DNA of 64,000 nucleotides, from the NCBI GenBank assembly GCA_964034945.1, contig OZ035960.1, positions 72,000,652 to 72,064,651 on the forward strand. The letters run 5' to 3'. The notes beneath the pieces were generated by a model. It ran no database searches. It was not told the origin of the DNA and saw nothing but the letters and a program-made list of their open reading frames with translations. Made by a program: the position numbers and the translations under genes. Below, one piece after another: positions 1-10,109 of the stretch. Positions within the stretch are counted from its first letter, which is position 1. Each line of letters opens with the position of its first letter. Origin of the DNA: Chrysopilus asiliformis (taxonomy: Eukaryota > Arthropoda > Insecta > Diptera > Rhagionidae).

Positions 1-2945
1 AAGATGGCTATGTCCACATAATATTATTGGGTGCCTTTGGTCATATGATAAATTTGTATTTTCTAATCGTCCACCTACTCGTAATATACCTTTATCATCT
101 AAAAATGGGTTCAAATTTAATATTTTGCTTTTATTCGGTAATGGAACTTGCTTTTTCAAACACATAATTTCCTCGAAAAAATGTGTCTCTTGGCTAATTT
201 TAATTAACATAACTAATGCATTTTTTAATTCTACTACTAATAATGAATTGTTTTTTATACGTTCTTTTGGATAACGTAAATTATGAAAAAATCTTAAACA
301 ATATGCGGTTACTCTAATAGTTTTGGTTAATGAAGAAAATGAGAATATAAAATCACTGTCAATATTCATTGTTAATGAAATAATTTGTTTTCGTTCATAA
401 TCCGTTGAACTTATGTCTTTTTGTACTGGCCAAGAATTGTTATCATTTAACCATTTTGGTCCTAACCACCAAATTTTTAAATTCAAAATTTCATCTGGCG
501 TTAATCCACGCGTGGCACAATCTGCTGGGTTATCCTGTGTTTTGACATGTCCCCAAATTACACCTTCTGATTTATTGTGAATATCTGCAATCCTATTTGC
601 CACGAATGTTTTCCATTGGTGAGGATATCCATGGAGCCAGGCAAGGACTATTTTCGAATCAGTCCATGAAAATATTTTAACTCTATCTTGATCTAATTTT
701 AAATCATTAATTACATTTTTAATAAGCTTACTTAATAAATGAGCGCCACATAACTCTAATTTTGGAATAGTTATAGTTTTTAAAGGCGCTACTTTCGTTT
801 TTGATGTGAGTAGATGCGAAGAAATGTTCCCATCTTTATTAATTACGCGTAAATAAACAACTGCTGCATAAGCTTTGTTTGAAGCATCACAAAATCCATG
901 AATTTCATAAATTTGTTGTTCTGAACAAACAACCTTCAACCACCTAGGAATTTTTAATTGTTCTAACTTATTTAATTCATTTCTATGATTTAACCATTTT
1001 TCGGCCAAATTTTTAGTCACTTCATCATCCCAATCAATATGATAAAGCCAAATTTCCTGCATTATAATTTTTCCTACTATTATGATTGGAGAGATCCATC
1101 CCAATGGATCGAAAAGTTTGGCTATGTCAGAAAATATTTTTCGTTTTGTTATTCTATTTTCTATTTTAGGTGTTGATACCTTATAACTAAATTCATCTGA
1201 TATTGGATGCCAATTAATTCCAAGTGTTTTAATAACTGGATCAAAATTTATTTCTTTAATTCCTGGTGCATCTAAATAGTCTATCGGAAGATTTTCTAAA
1301 AGTTTTGGAGAATTTGCTGACCATTTTTTTAATGGTAATCCAGCTGTTGATAGCATCTCTAATAATTCTTTTTGCAAAATTAAAGCTTCTGAAATTGTGT
1401 CAGCTCCAGAAAGAATATTGTCTACATAAAAATCATTTAATGTGGCTTTCGCCGCAGCTGGAAATTCTTCACTTTGGTCTAATGCTGCTTGTTGAAGAGT
1501 TCTAATTGCTAAATATGGTGCTGATGCAGTACCGAATGTAACTGTATTTAATTCATATTCTTTTATAAATTTTTTAGGATCATCTCGCCATAGAATTCTT
1601 TGAAATTTTCGTTGTGAGCTATTGATTTTAATTTGGCGATACATTTTTTCTATGTCTGCCGAGAAAACTATATTTTTTAATCTCCATCGTAATAAAATTG
1701 ATGTGAGATTATCCTGAATTGTAGGTCCTACATACATGCATTCATTAAGACTTTTACCTGAACTTGTTTTTTGAGATGCATCAAATACAATTCTTACTCT
1801 GGTTGAACTACTAGATTTTTTGATAATTGCATGGTGTGGCAAATAATAATGATCACTAACTAAACCTTCATGATTAAAAAAATTTTCCTTTTTTAAAGAA
1901 ATATCGTCTGCGTGATTTAAATTAAAATATTCATTGATTACATTTTTATAATCTTTATAAAAACCAGGATCTTTAGCAAATCTTCGTTCTAATTGGAAAA
2001 AACGTGATAAAGCAGCTTTTCTTGATTCTCCTAACTTTAAAATGGATTCGTTAAATGGAAGAGTCACAACATATCGTCCATCTGATTGACGATAATGAGT
2101 TTCCTTAAATATTTTTTCACATTTATTTTCATCCTCTGTCCACTTTGAAATTGAAGAAACTTCTTCGACTTCCCAAAACTTTTTAATTTGAGCCTCAAAT
2201 TCTAATGTATTATGGCAAGTTGTTATTTTCAAAACTTTGTTATTTGAACTAATAGATTCACTTTCTACTGTACCCGAGATAATCCATCCTAAATGTGAAT
2301 TTTGAGCTAATAAAGAGGAATTAGATTCCTTTTTAATCCCTTCTAATAAAATCTTTGAATATACATCTGCACCCAAAATTATATCTATCAATCCTGGAGT
2401 TTGATAATGTGGATCTGCCAATGGTAAATTGGATAAAAATTCAAATTTATTGCATTTTACTTTTTTGGGTGGCATCGTTTTAGCTACATTTTTTAAAACT
2501 AAAGCTTCTACTTCGGTGTGGAATTCTTCATTATATAAAGATTTAAAGGAAAATCTTATTCTAGCATTACAGTTTATCAATTTTTGTCCTCCAAGACCTG
2601 ATACCTGAGCATTTATTTTTTTCTTTTCGCAATCCTAATCTTTGTGCCAAAGATTCAGACACAAATGAAGATTGTGAACCTTGATCTATTAAAGCACGTG
2701 CTATGTGAACTCCGGTATTTGTGATGATTTTAATTAATGCTGTAGCGAGTAAAACGAAAGAATCAATATCTGTACTAAAATGTGATGCTACATTTTGTGT
2801 AACTATTTTTGATGTACTGGGTTCTATGCTAAATTGGGACGCATCATTTCGAGTAATCGTTCCTAATGTAGCAGATTCTTTAGGATTATCTATACTAAAA
2901 TGTGTTGATACATTTTGTGTAGCTACCTTAGATTTCTCTAAAATT
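1..2945 (-). pseudogene. BEL/Pao retrotransposon pol (protease, RT, RNase H, start of integrase), broken and cut by window edge
   Basis: Reading the minus strand, this stretch encodes the pol part of a BEL/Pao LTR retrotransposon. An aspartic-protease segment (ALIDQGSQSSFVSESLAQRL, about 2620-2710) is followed by a reverse transcriptase with YLPHHAI, VRIVFDAS and ADIEKMYRQ motifs. Next come an RNase H-like part (FCDASNKAYAAVVYLR, FSWTDSKIVLAWL, NPADCATRG) and the integrase zinc-binding lead-in (FLDDKGILRVGGRLE, ending HPIIL near position 15). The frame from about 2615 to 1 appears open and leaves the window, so the rest of integrase and the 3' LTR are not visible. The copy is damaged. The protease and RT frames are separated by one extra base in an A7 run (2616-2622), a TAA lies at 2948-2950, and the RT catalytic box reads YVDN instead of YVDD (1417-1428). 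The clade assignment is from motifs and is fairly secure. Confidence 0.88.
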
Positions 2946-2947
2946 TC

Positions 2948-4202
2948 TTAAGGTTGAGATTTATCTGATTGTTTAAAATATTCTTTATGTAGTAAAGTGT
3001 TATGTCTTTTCCCACATTTCAAACAATTAAATTTACTTAGACATTGATTAAGCATGTGTTTTGTGCTAAGACAATTAAAACACATTTTATTGTTCTTTAA
3101 GAATTCAGTACGATTTTGTACATCCATATTGATAAATTTAGAGCATAATGCTAATTTATGTGCTTCAGAACACAAGGAACATTTGAAGACAACGTTGGAA
3201 TGGAGAGATTGAGAATTTTTGATATTCTTTTGGATATTTAAATTTTGAAATGATTTCTTTGATTGCGTAATTTCAAGGGTGCGATATCTTTTTTCTAAAA
3301 ATTCTTGCAAAACTTGAAATTTGGGAATTTTTTTCTAATTCATGAATTTTTTGTTCCCATAAAATATGAGTGTCTGAATGCAATTTTTGAACTGTTATGT
3401 GAATAACAATTGCATCCCACGAACCTGTAGAAATGCCTAAATTGTTTAATGTTAGAAGACATTCTGTAGTGATATCTAATAATCGTTTGATATTAGCTGC
3501 ATTATCCGCAATAATAGCAGATTGCGAAAGTAATTTCGTGAGTGCAGTAGAAACTAAAACGCGTTGATTTGAATATCTTTGAACCAGGATTTTCCATGCA
3601 GGCTCATAATTTAATTCTGTTATTTGATAAGAATGAATTAAGCGTTCAGCTTCTCCAGTAAGTTTTGATTTTAAATAATGAAATTTGTGAATTATTGAAA
3701 TTGTGGGATCATCATGTATCATTGTTTTGAATAGATCATGGAACGAGGGCCATAAATAATAATCACCTGCAAAGCTAGGGATTTCAATAGGAGGAAGTTT
3801 GATTGGTTTTATTATTGATAAAACGTCATGTGATTGATTTCTAGAAGCATTCATATTATTATGTGATGACTGTTGCAGTGCTTCAATAGCTTCATTAAAT
3901 TCACTATCTGTCTCTAAATAAAACTCTTGAGCTTTATTTAATAATTCCTCAAATTGTTGAGACAATGTTTGATTTTCTATTACATTTACAAACTCAATAT
4001 CTAAATCAGATATTTGAGTCCAATAACTTCGCAGTAATTTTTGCTTAGTTGTAATTGAAACCGCTGTTTGTCTTTTACCATCTGTGATAAATTTGTTTCG
4101 AATTGTCTTCATTCGACTAAAAATTCGAAACAATTTTTGAATTAGAATTGTAGTATCTGATGATACCGAATCTTGTTCAATAGTTTCAATTGGCTCAGAC
4201 AT
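2948..4202 (-). pseudogene. BEL/Pao gag with CCHC zinc knuckle, frameshifted
   Basis: This is the Gag portion upstream of pol. It starts with an ATG at 4202 (MSEPIETIEQ...). The N-terminal part resembles the Pao/BEL Gag capsid-like region (IEIPSFAGDYYLWPSFHDLF, then motifs of the LPHLKS/GEAERLI type). After residue ~295 the frame is lost at an A7 run (3328-3334). It resumes one frame over with LQEFLEKRYRTLE and ends in a knuckle region with CFNCLSTKHMLNQC (CX2CX4HX4C) followed by a second Cys/His cluster (CLKCGKRHNTLLH). A TAA at 2948 then separates Gag from the protease, although BEL/Pao elements normally use one long ORF. Both frame breaks in this element lie in seven-A runs, so true decay and homopolymer sequencing errors cannot be told apart here. 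Confidence 0.82.
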
Positions 4203-4284
4203 GTTAACAGACGGATAAAATCAATTGAAATAAAAATTGAAAATTTTAAAACAATTCACACTTCGAATCTTCACCAATTTAAAA

Positions 4285-4302
4285 ATCCGGCTCGAAGGAC
4301 CA
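4285..4302 (-). other. Primer-binding site of the BEL/Pao element
   Basis: On the minus strand, two bases after the CATAACA that ends the 5' LTR, the sequence TGGTCCTTCGAGCCGGAT occurs. Its position between the LTR and gag and its tRNA-3'-end-like complement fit a tRNA primer-binding site for minus-strand DNA synthesis. I recall this motif from insect BEL/Pao elements but cannot name the tRNA with certainty. Confidence 0.65.
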
Positions 4303-4304
4303 AA

Positions 4305-5221
4305 TGTTATGCCCGAAAGCAAAACTTTAAATTAAAAATACTGGATTTTAAAATGGGCGAAGTAAAACAAAGCGATAAATTTATATTGAAATTAACAATT
4401 TAATAAATCAATTAAAATAACAATTATTATGACAATTTAATCAAACTTAGATTAATATAAAAAAATAAGATTTGCAATTAATAATTGAAGAGAATGAGTA
4501 TCGTTGATAGCACGATTAAAGTATCGTTTATTATCGGAAAGTATTCCTTATAATAAACGATTTTAAATGAAATTGAAATATTTGCCTATTATTGGAAAGT
4601 ATTCCTTTTAATAGACAAATCAAATGAATTATTGGAAATGAAAAAACCTTTATGTAAAGGTATCGTTTATTATCGGAAAGTATTCCTTATAATAAACGAT
4701 TTTTAAATTAAATTGAAATATTTGTTTATTATTGGAAAGTATTCCATATAATAAACAAATCAAATAATAGGAACAAACGAATTTATACGCGAGAAAAACC
4801 CTAACACATGAATTTAAACGCGAGAAAAACTCTAATGAAAAAAGAATCGTTTATAGTCGGAAAGTATTCCTTACAATAAACGATTCAACTACAATCAGAA
4901 TATTTGCCTATTATCGGAAAGTGTTCCTTATAATAAACAAACAAAATGATTGTTTTGTCCCTAAGAATTCTTTTAAGGCCTTACCGAGAGAGTGCTCAAG
5001 GGCTTCAGCCGAAAGAATTCCTGAGCTGTCGCATTACACGCGCTTTTATATGATTTTTTGGACTTCTTTCGGTTACTTAGATTAAACTTAAATTTAATTT
5101 GACAAATAATATTAAAACAATGTACAGTAATATTAAAAATGACTAAACATAAATTAATGACTAAATATAAAACTAAATAGAAATATTAAAATTGAAAATT
5201 ATGATGCGAGTGGTCGGAACA
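4305..5221 (-). mobile_element. 5' LTR of the BEL/Pao element (boundaries inferred)
   Basis: The minus strand reads TGTTCCGACCACTCG at 5221 and ends ATAACA at 4305, next to the primer-binding site. This gives a roughly 917-bp LTR with TGTT...AACA ends. The inner boundary is well fixed by the primer site. The outer one is inferred from the TGTT start because the partner LTR is outside the window. The LTR is AT-rich and contains six long hairpins (listed separately) and a direct duplication of a motif with CGCGAGAAAAAC near 4775-4830. No open frame of note lies in it. Confidence 0.55.
4523..4941. repeat. Six alternating long hairpins (A-B-A-B-A-B) inside the LTR
   Basis: Type A hairpins lie at 4523-4561, 4662-4700 and 4846-4884 (arms ATCGTTTATTAT and ATAATAAACGAT). 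Type B hairpins lie at 4580-4620, 4720-4760 and 4902-4941 (arms like TTTGCCTATTAT and ATAATAAACAAA). All share the core GGAAAGTATTCC, itself a GGAA/TTCC stem, so each folds into one stem of about 17 pairs with a tiny loop. The A-B pair appears to be a ~140-bp unit present three times. Confidence 0.85.
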
Positions 5222-5489
5222 GAGCTGTTATATTGTTTAAGAACTTATGTTTCCCTTTTTGACAGATAATGTTGTGACTCGGTTAACGCAAATGACTCGG
5301 TTATTGCAAAAGGCTCTGTCTACTATAGTTGCGATTACCGAGGTCACACTGTATCTCATACTCTCTGATGGTTTGGTGAGGAGGCAAAAAAATCGCTCTG
5401 AAGAAATCGTGGTCCATTTTGGTTAAAGTTTAATTGTTGTTCTTGATATATAAAGGGTATTTCTTTTGGTATAAAAGAAATACCCTTAG

Positions 5490-5800
5490 TGATAGCTGAC
5501 AAACCTGGCGATGTTGGAAGAATATCCGTTGTTTTACCGCAAAACTGTGTTCAGTGATGAAGCCCATTTTCGGCTCAATGGAATTGTCAGCAAGAAAAAG
5601 TGTTTTTTGGCTTTTGGGAAGAGATATATCCACAAGTGATATTGAAGACTCAACTGCACTCACAAATATGCACTGATTGGTCTGTCAGATTGAGGCCGGA
5701 GTTGAAGACACGATTCGGCGACAACGTTATTCCGCGTAATTGACGTGTCAATTGCGCTCCACGATCATATGACCTGAGACCCCTCGATTATTCCGTGTGT
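5490..5800 (+). pseudogene. Decayed Tc1/mariner-type transposase remnant
   Basis: The plus strand encodes recognisable pieces of the DDE transposase of a widespread insect mariner-like group. FSDEAHFRLNG followed by a Trp-containing stretch lies at about 5548-5600. A later stretch resembles the family pattern 'REKFGDNVISRNGPVNWPPRSCDLTPLD' and here reads TRFGDNVIPRN, a stop, then APRSYDLRPLD at about 5710-5795. Internal stops, missing residues between the two blocks and loss of the C-terminal part show that it is a dead fragment. Terminal inverted repeats were not found. Confidence 0.6.
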
Positions 5801-5839
5801 TTGACAGACTGCCACAGACTGTTCGACAGACTTGTACTT

Positions 5840-7116
5840 TTTTTTAAAGTTCTAAATTTCTTAGAAAACCTGCTTTATTGATCTCTTGTTAATTTTCACA
5901 ATATTATAAGCTAGTTGTTGCGTAACTCGTTATTTTGTTGCATTAGGCATAGTACAAGGAAGCTTAGAAAATTAGTTCCTGAATGAGTGGCTTCAATAGT
6001 TACCTGTCAAAAATAATAAAAATTTTCTACACAAGTAATTTTCGACAGCGCAGAAGATTTTTAAATGGTATTTTTAATTATTTAACATAATTTTCTTAGA
6101 TATATATTCGAAAATCACTAATTTGAAAATCGAAAAAAATAACCAAAATGAAGCAATGTTATAGTTGATAATGATTATTTCGTTTATTGAATAAGTTACT
6201 AATTGTAAAACACAAAGTGCATTTTTTAGACGATAAATCAAATTGATGTTATTTAATATAAAGTGTTTTTTTCAATCCAATGCAGAAAAGATCCCATTAT
6301 CTTAATTTAAATTCTGTTGTAATGGAAATTTTATATCAAATATGGAAAGCATTTAAAATTTCTCTTTGCAATAAGACGAATTTGAAACACATCTAATAGC
6401 TAAAACTCCCAAGTGTGTTTGTTTAAAAAAGTGTTTTTTTACGGAATATTGATTAAAACCAAATATAAATTTGAAAATATCAAAGAAATATTTCTTTTAG
6501 TCATTTAATTACAATTTTTAATAACTTCTTAGAGAATTTTCATATATTTGTATTTTCAAAAATACTTGTCAGTGAACTAATAAAAGTTTTATTATCAGCT
6601 TACGAATAGAATGTACCAATTAAATTTTTTCTAACTACAAACGACATATAAGAGGTTTAATATCGGCAAACTTTAGGGGCGAAAAAGGTCTAACAGAAAT
6701 GTTAATTATAAAAATCGTAAATAATGTAACAGAAAAAATAACAGTATACATTTTGAAAGTGAATATGCATGACATAAAATTGGCTGACAAATAATTTTTT
6801 TTTTATTTTTCTTCTGTAATAATAATATTAACGATGTTCAGACTAAAGAAAATGGACAGATATATAAATTATCACAAAAAAATTCATATACCTTAAATTA
6901 AAAAAGAAAAATGTTCAATGGAAAAATTATATTTGAAGTCGATTATATTTTCTCCTTCGTAGTGGCTCTCACACATTCTTTTACATACACTTATTTCTGT
7001 GACCAGTTTTAATATTGTTCGAGTTTAACAATAAACCGTTTCGTACTTCTGACAACTTCCGAGTGAATTTTTTTGCAGTAATACTGAACATTGAATAATT
7101 ATTTGAAAAGGAAAAG
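5840..7116. other. AT-rich intergenic DNA upstream of histone H1
   Basis: About 1.3 kb of AT-rich sequence has no convincing open frame, RNA gene or repeat that I recognise. The promoter and leader of the histone gene must lie at its right end, but I see no clear TATA box at the expected distance and do not assign a start site. Confidence 0.5.
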
Positions 7117-7782
7117 ATGGCCGAAAACACGGCTACTGAAACAGTAGCCGCACCGCCAGCAGAAGTGAAGAAAAATATGAAAGCGGCGATTGGTGGAGCA
7201 AAGAAGGCTCCAAAAGCTAAACCAAATCATCCACCAACGTCTGACATGGTAAATAGTGCCATCAAAAATTTGAAAGAGCGTGGCGGTTCTTCATTGTCAG
7301 CTATAAAGAAATATTTGGCTATCAATTATAAAGTTGATTCAGATAAATTGGCACCTTTCATCAAGAAATATTTAAAAGGAGCCGTAACCAGTGGCAAATT
7401 GATTCAGACGAAAGGGAAGGGAGCTTCTGGTTCATTCAAGCTGCCAGCTGTTGCTAAGGAGAAGGGTCAAAAGGTCAAAAAATCCAAGCAACCAGCAACA
7501 GAAAAAAGAGTTGCCAAACCAAAGAAGAAAACCACAAAACCAGAAGCTAGAAAGTCCACAGCAACTAAGAAGGCAGCGATCAGTTTGAAAAAGAACAAGA
7601 AAAAGGAGAGCGCCTCAGCAGCAAAAACTGCAAAGAAAAGTGGAGTAGTTAAGGCTAAATCAAAAGCGGCCCCAAAACAGAAGCCAACCAAACCAACGAA
7701 GGCAGCTGCTAAGAGTCCAAAAGCGCCTAAACCAAAAAAAGCTGCAGGTAAAGCTAAAAAACCAGTAGCTTCCAAAAAGTAA
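7117..7782 (+). CDS. H1: Linker histone H1
   Basis: This is a 221-residue, intronless, Lys/Ala/Pro-rich protein with the three-part layout of histone H1. The N-terminal tail (1-37) is short. A winged-helix globular domain (about 38-113) runs from [20 protein letters not shown] to [10 protein letters not shown] and includes the hallmark [10 protein letters not shown] helix and [11 protein letters not shown] long basic C-terminal tail (about 114-221) is built of KKA, PKK and KPKA motifs. H1 binds linker DNA at the nucleosome dyad and compacts chromatin in the nucleus. The start is supported by an AAAAG-ATGG context and by conservation of the [12 protein letters not shown] beginning. A histone-type stem-loop 61 bases after the stop shows that it is a replication-dependent, non-polyadenylated histone gene. 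No core histone gene accompanies it within the window, unlike the five-gene histone unit of flies. It is surrounded by mobile elements. Confidence 0.96.
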   Translation: MAENTATETVAAPPAEVKKNMKAAIGGAKKAPKAKPNHPPTSDMVNSAIKNLKERGGSSLSAIKKYLAINYKVDSDKLAPFIKKYLKGAVTSGKLIQTKGKGASGSFKLPAVAKEKGQKVKKSKQPATEKRVAKPKKKTTKPEARKSTATKKAAISLKKNKKKESASAAKTAKKSGVVKAKSKAAPKQKPTKPTKAAAKSPKAPKPKKAAGKAKKPVASKK

Positions 7783-7842
7783 TCTACACATCTTGACATT
7801 TGGTAATCATAAAAAATGTATGAGTTTACCGCAACCAAAAAA

Positions 7843-7858
7843 AGCTCTTCTCAGGGCT
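7843..7858 (+). terminator. Histone mRNA 3' stem-loop (SLBP site)
   Basis: AGCTCT-TCTC-AGGGCT forms six base pairs (one G-T) around a four-base loop. It is preceded by CAACCAAAAAA and followed by ACCA, matching the metazoan histone stem-loop layout (6-bp stem, 4-nt loop, CCAAA before, ACCCA-like after). It begins 61 bases after the H1 stop codon. A purine-rich AAAGAG at about 7873 could be the downstream element that pairs with U7 snRNA. The loop reads TCTC, where the usual loop is TTTC or TTTA. Confidence 0.85.
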
Positions 7859-7879
7859 ACCAAAAATATTTTTAAAGAG

Positions 7880-8700
7880 CATTCAAGTTACCGTATGATT
7901 TTGAAAATTCCCCTATTTAGCTCACCTTCGTATCTGTTTGGCTGTCGGGGTCAAATCTTGCAATCCAATTTAGACCCGCTCTCCATCCGATTGACTTGAA
8001 ATTTTGCACACGTCCCATGACAATACCATATTTTCACTTGTTTGAACTTCTAAGGACAAGTGAAGGCTACGCAAGGATGACGTTATTATTCTTTTCCTCA
8101 AATTTTCCTAACAAAAATTTCGGAGTTTTTGGGGTCGCTGAATTCGATTTTAACGTTAAGAAGTCTGTAAGGATAAAGCACAAGACCTTTCGAGAAATAT
8201 CGGTAGAGAGAAATGTCAAAACCCTCGATTTTCGAGATAAGCAATCAGGCATTAAATTCGAGAAAACGAACGAGCCCAAGGGAAAGTTTTGGGAAATTTC
8301 AAATGCATTATATATTTTTAAGTTTATCGCAGTTTTTTGCTTTATGCGGATAAATTCTTTCAAGTGGTATGCTACAAAACCCTTTAAATATTTATTTGGG
8401 TTTTACAAAAAACCACTAATATCAGAATTTTGTATTAATTCTATGTGCGTTCAGTAAAAAATTATTACTTTCGAAAGCACATTTTTTTGTGGTTTTTAGG
8501 TATTTTTAAAAGCCAGCATCCACTTTTTTTTCTTTGGAAATGCGAATTTTGCGATATTTATGCAAAAAAATATTGTTTCGACTACTCTTAAACAATGTCG
8601 AGCACAAAATCGAAATAGGCAATACCAATTCATGGTTTCTCGATCGTACTAGCGTTTGTTCGAGATCCGCAATATGCCCCCTGTTTTTTGTCCAAAAAAG
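7880..8700. other. Non-coding repeat debris
   Basis: The segment contains phrases shared with other dispersed repeats in the window, such as GACTTGAAATTTTGCACA near 7995 and a stretch near 8115-8230 resembling the 122-bp repeat unit. No intact element or gene is visible. The open frames present have no family resemblance. Confidence 0.4.
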
Positions 8701-8710
8701 ATACCATCTT

Positions 8711-9140
8711 AGCTATACATAAAAAGGAGGGGTAGATATTAGTGAGCAAGAATTTTTCCTGCGGGCTGACCTCTCTCATGGTGAAAACCAGATCCAAAAC
8801 CCTTAAGCGCATAAAGAGGTTTCAAGACAGGGAGTTTACAGAGAGGGAAAGGGGTTGCTATTAAACTGGATCCGACACCCTTGAGTAAGAGATATCAGAA
8901 GAAACGGGGATTGACATCAAAAAGAATCATATCCTGTATTCTGTCAATAACTGTACCTGTGTGCGAAGTTTGATCAAAATCGGCCGCGCCGTTTTTGCGT
9001 GATGCCGGAACAAACATTCAGACGAACAGACAGAAATACCGACTGACATACAGACAAACGGACAAACATAAATTTTAAGCATAACAAAACCTATAATTGC
9101 CAGTCTGGCAATTATTAGAAACTCGTATAGTGATATTCCT
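8711..9140 (+). repeat. Dispersed element family B, copy 1
   Basis: This ~430-bp stretch recurs as a reverse complement at 26941-27360. It ends in the hairpin ATTGCCAGTCTGGCAAT (about 9098-9114) and carries a degenerate (GTCY)n tract near 9020-9065 (GACAGACAGAAATACC...). The hairpin and GTCY tract are shared with family A, so I infer another non-autonomous DINE/mini-me-like (Helentron-related) family. It carries no gene. Confidence 0.65.
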
Positions 9141-9595
9141 ATCAAAATTCGAACAGTTGTATCAAAATTCCACTTTGAAGCCAAACTTTCCAATAAGATT
9201 TTTTAAAATTTATTCCAATAGGATTTTGATGTATGGGAGTTTTATTTAGAATCATATCCTAAATAACTTTTGTTCTTGGACTTTTTAGATAAGATGCACC
9301 GTTTCTGAGATATTCGCAAAAAACATTTTCGTTCATATGGGGGGTCCCCCTAATGGTTCATTTTTGCCCATTAACAAACTTAGCCTCGCATTTTCCGAAA
9401 AACGGATCTGCACAAAATTTCAAGTCTCTAGCTCGTGCGCCCGCAATCCGCGCCACAGACGGACATGCAAAAATCAATTTTGTTTATCATTATAAACACA
9501 CTGGTGTAATTCATTTTTATGTGTGATGACGGGGTCTTGGCGTTACAAACGGTAATGCAAAGTTAATATACCCTTTGGTTTCACATACGGGTATA
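9076..9595 (-). repeat. DINE-1/mini-me-like element, family A copy 1 (GTCY tract lost)
   Basis: In element orientation (minus) the copy starts with the hairpin TATACCC...GGGTATA and ends with an ATTGCCA...TGGCAAT hairpin and CATAAC. These features, the 'AGACTTGAAATTTTG' phrase and a central (GTCY)n site match the architecture known for DINE-1/INE-1 and mini-me elements of flies. Here the GTCY tract has shrunk to about two units (near 9460). The right part (9076-9140) overlaps the family B end, so the exact border between the two is uncertain. Confidence 0.7.
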
Positions 9596-9597
9596 AA

Positions 9598-9840
9598 AAT
9601 GTCATTTTTGGCATCAGTATTATACGACAAAAATTACAAAAAATTGTCCCCCTTACAGTTTTTATTATATAGATGGGAAAAAAAGTAAAGTGGACACATC
9701 TACAGATAGAGAGCTTTCATTTAAAAAAAGCAAGGTGTCTGTCTCGTAGAGACGGCCAGAAGACGTGGATCCGCCTACAACGATCGCCAATAGATATTTA
9801 AGTAAGAAATTTTAGTGAAAAGGAAATTAAGGAAACAAAT
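9598..9840 (-). repeat. Dispersed repeat fragment (family C)
   Basis: A stretch including CCCCCTTACAGTTTTTATTA, a TATATAGATGGG phrase and a 'GTGGACACATCTACAGATAG' phrase recurs inverted at 26701-26900 and partly at 22655-22790 and 24716-24760. It has no coding capacity. The class is unknown. Confidence 0.5.
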
Positions 9841-9849
9841 TTTTATTTA

Positions 9850-10087
9850 AAACATAACAAAAGCTATAATTGCCAATCTGGCAATTATTGAAAATCCGTA
9901 TGGTGATTTAAGTGAACGGCGAACAGTTGTATCAAAATTCCAGTTTGAAATCAAACTTTCTAATTAGATTTTTTTAGAATTTTTTCCAATCGGATCTTGA
10001 TGTATGGGAGTTTTATGTAGAATCATATCCTAAATAACTTTTGTTCTTGGACTTTTTTGATAAAATTCACCGTTTTTGAGATATTCG
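9850..10087 (-). repeat. DINE-1/mini-me-like element, family A copy 2 (truncated)
   Basis: The copy retains the ATTGCCAATCTGGCAAT hairpin end and the next ~200 bp up to the phrase TTTTTGAGATATTCG, then breaks off. The GTCY tract and the TATACCC hairpin are missing. Confidence 0.7.
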
Positions 10088-10109
10088 GTTTCATAATTTT
10101 ATTTATAAT

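Noticed and set aside
2616..2622. Programmed frameshift at the A7 runs of the BEL/Pao element
   Set aside because: BEL/Pao elements normally have one ORF, the shift needed is +1 at two places, and the copy carries other lesions. Decay or sequencing error is simpler.
5430..5663. 77-codon minus-strand frame
   Set aside because: Antisense of the mariner-type transposase remnant.
7467..7838. Minus-strand 123-codon frame under histone H1
   Set aside because: Shadow of the Lys/Ala-rich H1 tail read backwards.
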